A DNA stretch of 64,000 nucleotides from SVTX01 sp045542075 (GTDB lineage: Bacteria > Bacillota > Clostridia > Oscillospirales > CAG-272), in contig JAZQKI010000042.1 in assembly GCA_045542075.1 (NCBI GenBank), positions 38,496 through 102,495 on the forward strand, read 5' to 3'. The first letter of the stretch is position 1. Each line of letters opens with the position of its first letter. The position numbers were made by a program, and so were the translations under genes. The notes under the pieces are model-generated. The model was not told the origin of the DNA. It made no database searches and was given only the letters and a program-made list of their open reading frames with translations. Shown here in pieces: positions 1 to 9,455 of this stretch.

Positions 1-921
1 AGCGCAGACATCAGCGAGGGTGGGTGAAATAAACAGCAGGCTTGATACAGCCATAAGAAAAGCGACAAAAAAGTCAACTCTCTGCAGAGTGAACATTTCA
101 AGAACCACAACCGCAAGAATGAAAAGCGAGGCAAAGATACTGACCTTTCCAAGAAGAGACATTATCCTTGAAATTCCGAGAGGTCTTGGGATATCCCCCG
201 TCATCTCACCGTTATTGAGGTGTCCCGCAAGCAGAGTGTCCTCCGCTACGGCTACTGCAACAGCGCTGCCGCTGCCGCTTATTACAACGCTTCCCGCAAG
301 AATAATATTCTGCGCATCCTCAAAGGAGACGGAGGTATCCGTGCCGTATAGCTTCTGAGCGTTTTTGGCAACACGGCGGCGTATAAGCTTGCCGTCAGAG
401 GTATCGAACACAAATTCGTCGACGACAAGGTCAACACTCTCATAAAGTCTTGCATCACAGGTTATGACGTCTCCCGCGGAGAAAACTATAATATCTCCCT
501 GCGCGATATTTCTGCTGTCTGTATGCTTTGTCGCCTTTGAGCGTATGACCTTTACCGTGGGATTGGAGTACAGATCGGCTTTTTGCTTTGCTTTTGAGGA
601 AATCAGATCAAGTATCCCCAAAAATATTCCTTGTGTCAGGAGCAATACAATTGCCCACGCTCCGAAATATACCTCGTTTTTGAAAAAGGCAAACAGAGCG
701 ATAACAAGATAAAGTATATAGGTAATACTCGCAAACGGAGAAAATATACATCTGAGTATTTTTCTCGGCTTTTTAAGATAAAGCGGGGCACGGTTTTTCT
801 TTCCGTCGAGTGTATCCCCCTCTATCCTATCCTCCGCTTGCTTTCGGGAAAGTCCGTTTTGAACGGAGGTATTCAGCTTTTGCTCTGTCTCTGCGACAGT
901 TAAAGAATGCCACGCTTCCAT
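1..921 (-). CDS. Cation-transporting P-type ATPase-like protein, N-terminal 307 residues (cut by window edge)
   Basis: I translated this minus-strand frame by hand; it starts at ATG 921 and runs off the window. It shows a cation-ATPase N-terminal segment (residues 1-45), two membrane segments near 60-100, an actuator-type domain with GDIIVFSAGDVI, and two more segments near 260-300. In active enzymes the actuator has a VDES-x-LTGES motif; here the aligned stretch reads VDEFVFDTSDGK, so the dephosphorylation glutamate is not evident. The fourth helix has SPTLADV where many family members have PEGLP or CPC. The phosphorylation DKTGT motif would lie outside the window. It follows the ClpE-like gene by 30 bp and ends the run from ruvC. 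Family assignment is fairly safe; substrate and activity are unknown. Confidence 0.75.
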   Translation of the reverse strand, partial: MEAWHSLTVAETEQKLNTSVQNGLSRKQAEDRIEGDTLDGKKNRAPLYLKKPRKILRCIFSPFASITYILYLVIALFAFFKNEVYFGAWAIVLLLTQGIFLGILDLISSKAKQKADLYSNPTVKVIRSKATKHTDSRNIAQGDIIVFSAGDVITCDARLYESVDLVVDEFVFDTSDGKLIRRRVAKNAQKLYGTDTSVSFEDAQNIILAGSVVISGSGSAVAVAVAEDTLLAGHLNNGEMTGDIPRPLGISRIMSLLGKVSIFASLFILAVVVLEMFTLQRVDFFVAFLMAVSSLLFISPTLADVCA

Positions 922-951
922 AGGCTTTCCCTTTCTAAAAGTTATTTTTTA

Positions 952-3315
952 TCAAAGACATTCAACAGCAAGCTCGCCATCGCGGACAAATATCTTTGCC
1001 ACGCTTACAGTCTTATCATAGTCGGATATTATCAGCTCAGAAAGCTTATCCTCTATATGCTTCTGAATATATCTTCTCATATTTCTTGCGCCGTACTTCT
1101 GAGAATAGGATTTCTCCGCGATATACGCCGCCGCTTCATCGGTATATTCAAGCTTTATTCCCTTATCGACCAGAAGCTCCGACAGCTGACCAAGCATAAT
1201 CCTTGCTATCTTTGTGAAATCTGCTTTTGTCAGACTGTTAAACGTGATTATCTCGTCAACACGGTTGATAAATTCGGGGCGTAGGAAGGTAGAAAGCGCC
1301 TTTTCGGTCTTTTCGGCACTTCCCTTTGCCTCGTCGGGCAAAAATCCTACGACTCCCGCAGCCTTGTCAGAGCCCGCGTTTGTCGTCATAACGATCACGG
1401 TGTTCTCAAAATTCACCGTACGGCCGTGAGCGTCTGAAATTCGTCCGTCGTCAAGTATCTGCAACAGAATGTTGAGAACGTCGGGGTGAGCCTTCTCTAT
1501 CTCATCGAAAAGCACGACGGAATAAGGCTTACGTCTTATTTTCTCGGTGAGCTGTCCCGCATCGTCATATCCGAGATATCCGGGAGGAGAGCCGATAATG
1601 CGGGACACGGCATGCTTCTCCATAAACTCGGACATGTCAAGTCTTATAAGGTTTTCGGGTGAGTCAAACAGGTCTGCCGCGAGCGTCTTTACAAGCTCGG
1701 TCTTTCCCACTCCCGTAGGTCCTGCGAAAATAAAGGATACCGGCTTACGCTTGTAGGATATACCCGCTCTGTTTCTCTTTACGGCTCTCGCCACAGCCTC
1801 GACCGCGTGGTCCTGTCCTACAACGTGAGACTTGAGTCTCTCTGCGAGCATATCTATTCTCTTATATTCGTTTTCGGTAATGCTGGTTGCGGGAACACCC
1901 GTCCAGATCTCAATGACCTTAGCAAGATTTTCCTCGGAAAGCAGAATTTTTTCGCACTCAGCCTCAAGTTCCTTGAGACGGTTGGAGAGCTTTATCTCCT
2001 CAGACTGTATTTTTGCTATTGTCTCATACTTCTTCTGGCTCTGCTTATCATCGTTTGTTATCTCGTTTTCGACAAGCTCTCTCTCCTGCTTGAGTCTGAG
2101 AAGTCTGTCGTGTATATCAAGAGACTCGTTTATTGACGAGCAGGACAATGAAAGCTGCGCCGCTGCCTCGTCAAGCAGGTCTATCGCCTTATCGGGAAGA
2201 TATCTGTCCGTGATGTATCTCTCGGAGAGTATTACCGCGCGGCGAAGAATGCCCTCGGGTATGTGTATTCTGTGGAACTGCTCGTAATAATGGCTTATGC
2301 CCTTAAGCATCTCGACTGCCTCAGAAATAGAGGGCTCGTTTACGGTTATAGGCTGGAATCTACGCTCAAGAGCAGAGTCCTTCTCTATATATTTACGGTA
2401 TTCAGTAAGAGTAGTCGCGCCGATCACCCTTACCTCGCCGCGTGAGAGTGCGGGCTTTAAGATATTTGCCGCGTTTACGCTTCCCTCTCCTCCGCCCGTG
2501 CCGACGATGTTATGAAGCTCATCGATAACGAGAATGGCGTTTCCGTGATCCTTGACCTCAGAAAGAAGTCCGAGGATCCTGGACTCGAACTGTCCGCGGA
2601 ACTGTGTGCCTGCGACAAGCGCGGTGAGATCGACAAGGAAAATCTCCTTATCCTTCAAAAGATAAGGCACGTTACCCTCGGCTATTCTTATTGCAAGTCC
2701 CTCGGCAATAGCCGTTTTACCAACACCAGGCTCACCTATAAGGCAGGGGTTGTTCTTTTGTCTGCGGCAGAGTATCTGTATAACTCTGTCAGTCTCATTT
2801 TGTCTGCCGACTATTCTGTCGAGCTTGCCGCGCCTTGCGTACTCGGTGAGATTTCGACAGTATGACGTTAAAAATTTATACTGCTTCTTTGGAGGCGTGT
2901 TCTTATCCGCCTTGCCTCTTTGTCTTCTGGGAATATCCGCGTTTGGCTGTGCGGGAAGATTTCCGTTGCTTTGCGCGGGCAGATTTCCGCCCATCATTTC
3001 AGACAGACCGCTATCACGGAAGAGCTTTTGAAAATCTATTGCGGGCGCGGTAGCGTCTCCATTTTCATCGTATCCGTCGGAATCCTCGTCAAAATCCGCG
3101 TTTTCAAGCACCTCGCCAAGCTCGTTTTCAAGATTTTCGATCTGCTCGGGAGAAATACCCATCTTTTTATAGATATCCCCCATCATATTTTCAACGGGAA
3201 GTCCAAGCTCCTTGGCGCAAGGAGTACAAAGTCCTTCGGACTTTTTTTCACCCATTTCAACCTTTGTCACGAAAATTACTGCCATTCTCTTATGGCATCT
3301 GGAACATTTAATCAT
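952..3315 (-). CDS. clpE: ClpE-like AAA+ protein unfoldase with N-terminal zinc finger
   Basis: A two-domain Hsp100 unfoldase that would feed damaged proteins to ClpP. The N-terminus has a four-cysteine zinc site (C4, C7, C30, C33) instead of the double Clp-N domain of ClpC, which points to ClpE. An acidic linker (60-145) follows. The first AAA+ domain has Walker A GEPGVGKT (194-201) and Walker B VIDE (263-266), then a coiled coil (about 400-455). The second has GPTGVGKT (532-539). A VGF tripeptide at 656-658 sits where ClpP-docking loops occur, so partnership with ClpP is likely. It starts 13 bp after cvpA. No CtsR-type operator was found close by. The 787-residue length is slightly above typical ClpE. 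Confidence 0.9.
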   Translation of the reverse strand: MIKCSRCHKRMAVIFVTKVEMGEKKSEGLCTPCAKELGLPVENMMGDIYKKMGISPEQIENLENELGEVLENADFDEDSDGYDENGDATAPAIDFQKLFRDSGLSEMMGGNLPAQSNGNLPAQPNADIPRRQRGKADKNTPPKKQYKFLTSYCRNLTEYARRGKLDRIVGRQNETDRVIQILCRRQKNNPCLIGEPGVGKTAIAEGLAIRIAEGNVPYLLKDKEIFLVDLTALVAGTQFRGQFESRILGLLSEVKDHGNAILVIDELHNIVGTGGGEGSVNAANILKPALSRGEVRVIGATTLTEYRKYIEKDSALERRFQPITVNEPSISEAVEMLKGISHYYEQFHRIHIPEGILRRAVILSERYITDRYLPDKAIDLLDEAAAQLSLSCSSINESLDIHDRLLRLKQERELVENEITNDDKQSQKKYETIAKIQSEEIKLSNRLKELEAECEKILLSEENLAKVIEIWTGVPATSITENEYKRIDMLAERLKSHVVGQDHAVEAVARAVKRNRAGISYKRKPVSFIFAGPTGVGKTELVKTLAADLFDSPENLIRLDMSEFMEKHAVSRIIGSPPGYLGYDDAGQLTEKIRRKPYSVVLFDEIEKAHPDVLNILLQILDDGRISDAHGRTVNFENTVIVMTTNAGSDKAAGVVGFLPDEAKGSAEKTEKALSTFLRPEFINRVDEIITFNSLTKADFTKIARIMLGQLSELLVDKGIKLEYTDEAAAYIAEKSYSQKYGARNMRRYIQKHIEDKLSELIISDYDKTVSVAKIFVRDGELAVECL

Positions 3316-3328
3316 AATCTTATCTCTT

Positions 3329-3814
3329 TCACATTAAAACATCTTTTATAAATCCAAAAATGTTGCTTTCATTTATAAATTTGAATACGTGCGAATTATT
3401 GTAGACCTCAATATAGGCCTGGTTATTTGAGATCCAGGTCATAGCCGACAGTAAACTGTTCAGCATTACTGCGATAAGCGAGACCGTAAGCACGCCAAGT
3501 GCCGCTCCTATAAGAATCCCAAGCAGCTTATCTATTTTGCTGACAAGCGGTATCCTGATCTGCCTGAATATATACATCAGGACCGTTGCCCCGACAAATG
3601 TCACGGCAAACACAGAAATATATCCAAGCACTCGGGAGAAAAAGCCTCCGTTACCGAATGCATCTCCAATGGCAGGACCCAACGCGAGTGCCGACAAAAA
3701 AGACAAAATTATCCTCGCAAAACCAAGCACTACTCCCGTGAGTCCGCGCCGCCAACCCAAAAAGATTTGGAGAGCCAAAACCAAAATCAGAATAACGTCA
3801 ATAATTCCACTCAT
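3329..3814 (-). CDS. CvpA family membrane protein
   Basis: A 161-residue integral membrane protein with four hydrophobic segments and the CvpA pattern: an early GWRRGLTGVVLG loop after helix 1 and a short cytoplasmic K-rich turn before helix 4. CvpA proteins are named for colicin V production, but their function in Firmicutes is unsettled. A GTG at 3823 would overlap the upstream stop, but the ATG at 3814 has GGAG at proper distance inside the end of the preceding gene, so I use 3814. It is translationally close-coupled to the DUF5711 gene and followed by clpE. Confidence 0.8.
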   Translation of the reverse strand: MSGIIDVILILVLALQIFLGWRRGLTGVVLGFARIILSFLSALALGPAIGDAFGNGGFFSRVLGYISVFAVTFVGATVLMYIFRQIRIPLVSKIDKLLGILIGAALGVLTVSLIAVMLNSLLSAMTWISNNQAYIEVYNNSHVFKFINESNIFGFIKDVLM

Positions 3815-3819
3815 ATTAC

Positions 3820-5163
3820 TCACTCCATATCAAAATAAATTCCACGTGAGTCTGTACAAAGAAGAACCTTATCTTTACTGCACACAAGAAGCTCTCCAAA
3901 CGTGTCGGTGCTCTCCTTGAAGGCAGTTATTTTCGTTTTACTGTTAAATTTACAAATTCCGTTGTTTGTAAGCAGAAATACGTAGCTGCCGTACATTTCC
4001 ATGTCCGTAAAGCTTCCGCTTATCTGCCCGCAATATACCTGTCTGCCGTTTTTGTTGAGAACCGCGAGAGTATTCTGACCGTTTATAAGGTCGTCCTCAA
4101 ACAAAAGCGACACTCCGCCCTGCGTGTGGGATATGTATGCAAGCCTTGAGTCTGGATACATATATTCCCCTTTAAGCTTTCCACGGAGATTATACACGCA
4201 GACTCTATCGCTGTAAAATACCGCGATACGGTTATCGGAAATAAATCCGCAGGTGTACGGCGAGAGATTTCCAACGTCTATTTGCGCGTGTATTTTTTTC
4301 TTATTTTTCTTAAGGACCGTGAGTGTTGACGTCATTTCGCCGTGATCAGCTGACGAGGATATCACCGCTGTGTATTTGCCGTTTTGCGACATCTCTGCCG
4401 CTATAACGTACTCGTTGGTCGCATAGGCACTTATTCGGTTGCATTCATCATCATAAATATGAGTGACCGAATTATAGTCCTGTGTTTTTTCAACAATAAC
4501 AAAGCCGCCGTCCTCGGACATAGACGCATAGGCTATCGTACCGTCAAGCGTTACGGTTTCTATTTTTTTGAAGGAATTATATACGGCAAATCTGCTTCCG
4601 CCAAGGTCATACACGATAACGTATTTATTTGACGAGATTATGGCGGGATTTGCAAATATATCGCCCGAGGTGAGAGTCACTCTGCCTGTGGCGTTGAATA
4701 TCTTTACCTCGCTTCCCGACGCTGCTACAAGTCCGTTTTTATAAAGCGCAAAATCGTCGTTTGTTGATGCCTTGGTATAATTCAGAATATGGGACGAGGA
4801 TTCGGAATAGGAGTTCATATGCCATATATCCATGGCTGAGTAATACAGGTTATTGATATCCAACCGACCCGCGCTGAAGATAACTCCCAAAAGTATGGTC
4901 AGTATCAATATAATGATCAATATTTTTTTGAAAATGTTGAGCTTGATCGCAAAGTCGGCATATCCCGTATCACTTCCGCATCGCGCCTTGACGTAGGCTG
5001 CCTCCCTGGATACTATTTTTTTTACGGGAGTCAGTTTTCTAAGCCTTTCAAAGTGAAATATTGCCTTGCCAAGAAGGCTTACGTCGCTCTCTGACTCTTG
5101 CTTTTGTACTTTTGCTTTACTTTTTTTGAGAGCTTCGCGCTCATCTCTTTTCATAAAAGGCAT
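3820..5163 (-). CDS. DUF5711-like membrane-anchored beta-propeller protein
   Basis: A 447-residue protein with a basic cytoplasmic head (1-75), one transmembrane helix (about 80-105) and a large extracytoplasmic part of repeated beta-strand blocks resembling propeller blades (for example ALYKNGLVAASGSEVKIFN and FAVYNSFKKIETVTLDGTIA). This layout matches the Clostridia family DUF5711; the function is not known. An ATG at 5169 is one base from the GGGAGG ribosome site, too close, so the second ATG at 5163 (7-base spacing) is preferred. It lies between truA and cvpA in one run. A role in sensing or cell-envelope assembly would be a guess. Confidence 0.65.
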   Translation of the reverse strand: MPFMKRDEREALKKSKAKVQKQESESDVSLLGKAIFHFERLRKLTPVKKIVSREAAYVKARCGSDTGYADFAIKLNIFKKILIIILILTILLGVIFSAGRLDINNLYYSAMDIWHMNSYSESSSHILNYTKASTNDDFALYKNGLVAASGSEVKIFNATGRVTLTSGDIFANPAIISSNKYVIVYDLGGSRFAVYNSFKKIETVTLDGTIAYASMSEDGGFVIVEKTQDYNSVTHIYDDECNRISAYATNEYVIAAEMSQNGKYTAVISSSADHGEMTSTLTVLKKNKKKIHAQIDVGNLSPYTCGFISDNRIAVFYSDRVCVYNLRGKLKGEYMYPDSRLAYISHTQGGVSLLFEDDLINGQNTLAVLNKNGRQVYCGQISGSFTDMEMYGSYVFLLTNNGICKFNSKTKITAFKESTDTFGELLVCSKDKVLLCTDSRGIYFDME

Positions 5164-5196
5164 AGCCATACCTCCCTTCTCAAAAATAATACAGAT

Positions 5197-5955
5197 TTAA
5201 TACTGTACCCTGTTCAAATACAAGCCGTGTGCGGGGGCGGTCATTCCCGCGCGGCTTCTGTCACATGAGCTGATTATATCGGATATCTCCTCGGGGGATA
5301 TTTTATCCTCTGCGACCGAGATAAGAGTTCCTGTGAGTATCCTCACCATATTGTAGAGAAATCCGTCTGCCGCAACGCTGAAAATAATAATATCGCCCTT
5401 ACGCTCGACACTTGCGTAATGAATATTGCGCACTGTACTTTCCACATTTGAGCCCTGAGCCATAAATGCGGAAAAATCATGCTCACCGATCAGCATTTGC
5501 GCTGCCTTGTTCATATTGTCAAGCGCGGAGTCTGATATATATCTCGGATAATGCAGACTTCTGCCCTCCTCAAAGGGCTCGCGCTCGCGTCTGTTGTATA
5601 TGCGGTAGATATATTCCTTGTATTTAACGTCATATCTTGGGTGAAAATCACTCTCACGCCATTCTGCTCTCCACACCGAAATGTCGGGCGGAAGATGTGC
5701 GTTAATAGCGCTTGGAATCTTTTCTGTGCCGATATGAGTATCAAGCGTGTCCTCGCCCTTTTTGGTGACTGTGGCACAGAACATATTTGCGTGAACTCCG
5801 CTGTCTGTTCGGCTGCATCCCGTAATATCGCAATCATAACCGAATAGCTCTTTTGCGGCACGGCAAAGCTCACCCTGTACCGTGCGGCGCCCGGGCTGCA
5901 CCTGATAGCCGCAAAAGTCACTGCCAAGATAGGACAAATAAAGAAGTAATTTCAT
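5197..5955 (-). CDS. truA: tRNA pseudouridine(38-40) synthase TruA
   Basis: Converts uridines 38-40 of the tRNA anticodon arm to pseudouridine. The 252-residue protein has the family's early YLGSDFCGYQVQPGRRTVQG block and the catalytic loop GCSRTDSGVHA, with the nucleophilic aspartate at D51. Late conserved features include FHPRYDVKYKEYIYRI and FLYNMVRILTGTL. It starts 12 bp after ecfT, an arrangement common in Firmicutes (ecfA1-ecfA2-ecfT-truA), which supports the assignment. Confidence 0.96.
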   Translation of the reverse strand: MKLLLYLSYLGSDFCGYQVQPGRRTVQGELCRAAKELFGYDCDITGCSRTDSGVHANMFCATVTKKGEDTLDTHIGTEKIPSAINAHLPPDISVWRAEWRESDFHPRYDVKYKEYIYRIYNRREREPFEEGRSLHYPRYISDSALDNMNKAAQMLIGEHDFSAFMAQGSNVESTVRNIHYASVERKGDIIIFSVAADGFLYNMVRILTGTLISVAEDKISPEEISDIISSCDRSRAGMTAPAHGLYLNRVQY

Positions 5956-5967
5956 ATAGATCCTTTA

Positions 5968-6792
5968 TCAATTCATAGTATATCCAATGGAAATAATATT
6001 TATTACCACGATGCCGCCAATGAAGATGATCATTGTAGCAAGAGCAATAAAATCTCTGTACGAGAGCTTGAGGACCGTCATTCTTGTTCTTCCCTCGCCA
6101 CCGCGATAGCAACGGCAGGTCATGGCTGTCGCAAGGTCTCCCGCACGTCTGAAAGCGGAGACAAACAGAGGTATTATAATGGGGATGAGCGCTTTTATAC
6201 GCTTCATAAGCGGACCATTGGAAAAGTCCGTGCCTCTCGCCTTCTGCGCAGCCATTATCTTTTCTGTTTCCTCAACTATCGTGGGGATAAAGCGCAATGC
6301 TATGGTCATCATCATAGCAAACTCATGAACAGGCACATGGAGCACCTTTAAGGGTGAGAAAAGCCTTTCAATAGCGTCCGTGAGCTGTATGGGCGTGGTC
6401 GTGTACGTCAGGAAAATGCTTGCGCCGATGATCATTGCAAGTATTCTTATAATGATAAACGCCGCGCTGTAAAGCCCGCTCTCATATATGGAGATAAATT
6501 TCCACGAGAACAAAAGCTCATGCTCCTCTCCCTTTGTTAAAAATATGTTGATTATAGCCGTAAAAATAATGATAAACGCTATTGCCTTTACAGACTTGAG
6601 AATTATTCTCATAGGTATTTTGCTGAGCAGGATCAATGTGATCGTTGATGCAAAAAGCAAGCCGAAGGCTATGACGTTCTTGCAGAGAAATCCCGCTACG
6701 ATATATGCTATCGCCAGAATAAATTTCATTCTGGGGTCAAGGCGATGCAAAACTGATCCTGACGGATAATACTGACCTAAAGCTACGTTCAT
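5968..6792 (-). CDS. ecfT: ECF transporter transmembrane (T) component
   Basis: The 274-residue membrane scaffold that couples the two Ecf ATPases to interchangeable substrate-binding S components. It has about five to six hydrophobic helices and the coupling-helix signatures AQKARGTDFSNG and AMTCRCYRGGEGRTRM; the Ala-Arg-Gly motifs in these helices contact the ATPases. Its ATG overlaps the ecfA2 stop (ATGA), with a strong GGAGGTGA site inside ecfA2. Together with ecfA1 and ecfA2 it would form a shared module for several vitamins, plausibly including the S component at 63084-63635. Confidence 0.95.
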   Translation of the reverse strand: MNVALGQYYPSGSVLHRLDPRMKFILAIAYIVAGFLCKNVIAFGLLFASTITLILLSKIPMRIILKSVKAIAFIIIFTAIINIFLTKGEEHELLFSWKFISIYESGLYSAAFIIIRILAMIIGASIFLTYTTTPIQLTDAIERLFSPLKVLHVPVHEFAMMMTIALRFIPTIVEETEKIMAAQKARGTDFSNGPLMKRIKALIPIIIPLFVSAFRRAGDLATAMTCRCYRGGEGRTRMTVLKLSYRDFIALATMIIFIGGIVVINIISIGYTMN

Positions 6793-7649
6793 TTTGCGTC
6801 ACCTCCAAATATACTGAGAAGTGCGCTCTCCGCCGCCTCAACGGTGTATATATTACGACCAAGGCTTACTCCGAGGGCTTCAAGCTCAAGCACAAGCTCG
6901 GTTATCTGTGGAATATTGAGTCCCATTTTCTGAAGCTCCTCGCCTCTTGAAAATATCTCGTCCTTTGAGCCGCACATTGCGACCTCGCCCTGATTCATTA
7001 CAATAAGCTCATCGCAGTATTTAGCCATATCCTCCATACTGTGACTTACAATAATCACAGAGGCTTTATTCTCTTTTGCGTATCTGCGTATTCCGTCAAA
7101 AATGGCATTTCTTCCCGCTGGATCAAGACCCGCGGCGGGTTCGTCAAGCACAAGCACCTCGGGACTCATAGCCATAACTCCCGCTATAGCCGCGCGGCGC
7201 TTTTGTCCGCCCGACAGATCAAAGGGAGATTTATCAAGCATAGACAACTCAAGACCCACAAAGTCTGCCGCAAGCATTACGCGACGCTTTATTTCCGAGT
7301 CATCAAGCCCCATATTCTTCGGGCCGTATGATATATCCTTAAATACGGTATCCTCGAAAAGCTGATATTCGGGATACTGCATTACAAGTCCGACCTTAAA
7401 TCTTACTTTACCTATTTCCTTGGGGTTTTCCCATATATCCTTGCCGTCAAGCAAAATTCTGCCCTCTGTTGGTCTTACAAGTCCGTTGAACATCTGAACA
7501 AGCGTTGATTTTCCCGAGCCTGTGTGACCTATGATTCCCGTTATGCAATTCTCTTTTATCTCAGTATTTACGCTCTTGAGCGCCTTTACCTCAAAAGGAG
7601 TTTTCGGGCTATAAACGTAAGATACATTTTCAATTGTAAGCTTTGGCAT
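6789..7649 (-). CDS. ecfA2: ECF transporter ATP-binding protein EcfA2
   Basis: Second ATPase of the group II ECF module. The 286-residue protein has Walker A GHTGSGKST, a Q-loop in VMQYPEYQLFEDTV, the ABC signature LSGGQKRR, Walker B VLVLDEPAAGLDP and the switch histidine in IIVSHSMEDM. The YPEYQLF Q-loop is typical of EcfA2. It follows ecfA1 by 21 bp and overlaps ecfT by 4 bp, so all three are translated from one message. Confidence 0.95.
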   Translation of the reverse strand: MPKLTIENVSYVYSPKTPFEVKALKSVNTEIKENCITGIIGHTGSGKSTLVQMFNGLVRPTEGRILLDGKDIWENPKEIGKVRFKVGLVMQYPEYQLFEDTVFKDISYGPKNMGLDDSEIKRRVMLAADFVGLELSMLDKSPFDLSGGQKRRAAIAGVMAMSPEVLVLDEPAAGLDPAGRNAIFDGIRRYAKENKASVIIVSHSMEDMAKYCDELIVMNQGEVAMCGSKDEIFSRGEELQKMGLNIPQITELVLELEALGVSLGRNIYTVEAAESALLSIFGGDAK

Positions 7650-7670
7650 TTATGCCGTTACCTCCTTGTG

Positions 7671-8540
7671 TCAGCTTTTTACTCCGAGCGCGTCGGCTAA
7701 AGCCTTGGCGCAATTTTGGGGGGTGTTTGACGTTCCCTTTATTTTTATTCCCTTTTTCTTAAGTCGCTCTGTCAGATCAATGCACTGCGGCAAATCAAGT
7801 CCTGCGGCGCGGAGTATCTCGGACTGAGCAAATACCTCTCCGGGTGTACCCTGAAGTATGACCGAGCCGTTGTTGAATACGATTATTCTGTCTGCTCTTG
7901 CCGCCTCGTCCATATAGTGAGTTATATTGACGGTGGTGATATTCATTTCTCTGTTGAGCTTTTCAATGGTTGAGATAACCTCGCGCCTGCCTATCGGATC
8001 AAGCATTGCGGTTGACTCGTCAAATATCATACACTCGGGCATCATTGCGATAATTCCCGCTATTGCGACTCTCTGCTTTTGTCCGCCCGAAAGTCTGTGA
8101 GGCTCATGGCGGGCAAATTTTGTCATGCCCACGGTTGCGAGAGCATCATCAACACGGCGTCGTATCTCCTCTCTGGGCAGACCAAGATTTTCAGGGCCGA
8201 AGGCTACGTCCTCCTCCACTATCGTGGCTACGAGCTGATTGTCGGGATTCTGGAATACCATTCCCACTCTCTTGCGTATCTCGTAGGTCTCGTCCTCGGT
8301 CATATCCTCGCTCAGAATATTCTTGCCGTCGATAAGTATGCTGCCGTCAAGATAATCATAATCGTCTATGACCATTGTAAGAAGCTTTGCAAACGTAGAC
8401 TTTCCCGAGCCGTTATGACCGAGAATTGCAACGTATTCACCCTTCTGGATCTCAAATGAGAGATTATTCAGGGCGCGGACAGGCGTGCCTTCGTTTTCAC
8501 TGTATGCATAGCTTAAATTTTTAACCTCTATAAAAGCCAT
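7671..8540 (-). CDS. ecfA1: ECF transporter ATP-binding protein EcfA1
   Basis: First ATPase of the ECF module, 289 residues. Walker A is GHNGSGKST, the Q-loop is MVFQNPDNQLVATIVEEDVAFG (the NPDNQ form marks EcfA1), the signature is LSGGQKQRVAIA, and Walker B is MIFDESTAMLDP. In Walker B the usual DEP is DES, as often seen in EcfA1. The C-terminal extension past residue 230 is the EcfA dimerisation region. It lies between the methyltransferase and ecfA2. Confidence 0.95.
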   Translation of the reverse strand: MAFIEVKNLSYAYSENEGTPVRALNNLSFEIQKGEYVAILGHNGSGKSTFAKLLTMVIDDYDYLDGSILIDGKNILSEDMTEDETYEIRKRVGMVFQNPDNQLVATIVEEDVAFGPENLGLPREEIRRRVDDALATVGMTKFARHEPHRLSGGQKQRVAIAGIIAMMPECMIFDESTAMLDPIGRREVISTIEKLNREMNITTVNITHYMDEAARADRIIVFNNGSVILQGTPGEVFAQSEILRAAGLDLPQCIDLTERLKKKGIKIKGTSNTPQNCAKALADALGVKS

Positions 8541-8564
8541 TTTTCTCTCCGATAATAAACTTTA

Positions 8565-9443
8565 TTATTTTTTGAACCAACGCGAGCTTGCGCCGCACGG
8601 CAGGTATGCTCCCGTTTGTGTTACACGAAGTCCAAGCTCTCCCGATTCTATCTTTCCTCCGTAAACGCTTCTTACCTTGAGCTCAAGAATATAGCTCATA
8701 GTCAAGGGGGAGAGTCCTGTAGTGTAAGAATTTACAAGGAAGAACAGCGGGTCGTCCGAGAGAAGCTGAGCGGCAAGCGTTATAAACTCGTCAATGCTAT
8801 CCTCAAGCTTCCAGATCTCGCCCGACGGGCCTCTGCCGTAGGACGGAGGGTCCATAATTATGCCGTCGTATTTGTTGCCACGTCTTATCTCGCGCTCAAC
8901 AAATTTTTTGCAGTCATCTACGATATAGCGGATGGGTGCGCTCTCAAGCCCCGAGAGAGATGCGTTTTCTTTTGCCATAGCGACCATTCCCTTGGACGCG
9001 TCAACGTGTACCACCTGCGCACCCGCCTCAGCCGCCGCCATAGTAGCTCCGCCCGTATAAGCAAAGAGATTGAGAACCTTTATCTGTCTATTTGGCTCCT
9101 TTGCCTTTGCGCGCTTTATTATATCGGAAAACCAATCCCAGTTAGCTGCCTGCTCGGGGAAAAGTCCCGTATGCTTAAAGCCCATAGGCTTCAACGCAAA
9201 TCCGAGATTTTTGTAAGATATATTCCAGGACTCGGGTGTTTTCTGCTTTACCCAGCCGCCGCCACCGTTGTTTGAACGGCGGTATATTCCGTCGGCATTC
9301 TTCCATGCGGGATGTCTTGCCGCGTTTTTCCATATTATCTGCGGGTCGGGACGGATGAGTATGTATTTACCCCACCTCTCGAGGCGCTCTCCGTCGGAGG
9401 CGTCAAGCAATTCGTAATCTATCCAATTTTCACTGCACCACAT
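8565..9443 (-). CDS. Class I SAM-dependent methyltransferase, RlmI/RlmK-like
   Basis: A 292-residue methyltransferase of the COG1092 group, which contains 23S rRNA cytosine-C5 methylases. Visible motifs are the SAM-binding VLNLFAYTGGATMAAAEAGA with the acidic VHVDAS strand, a KKFVERE helix, and the catalytic-type IIMDPPSYGRGPSGEIWKL (D-PP-S-Y-G). There is no PUA domain, so it is shorter than E. coli RlmI. It lies 12 bp after ruvC. The target RNA cannot be read from sequence. Confidence 0.8.
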   Translation of the reverse strand: MWCSENWIDYELLDASDGERLERWGKYILIRPDPQIIWKNAARHPAWKNADGIYRRSNNGGGGWVKQKTPESWNISYKNLGFALKPMGFKHTGLFPEQAANWDWFSDIIKRAKAKEPNRQIKVLNLFAYTGGATMAAAEAGAQVVHVDASKGMVAMAKENASLSGLESAPIRYIVDDCKKFVEREIRRGNKYDGIIMDPPSYGRGPSGEIWKLEDSIDEFITLAAQLLSDDPLFFLVNSYTTGLSPLTMSYILELKVRSVYGGKIESGELGLRVTQTGAYLPCGASSRWFKK

Positions 9444-9455
9444 ATATTTTCTCCA

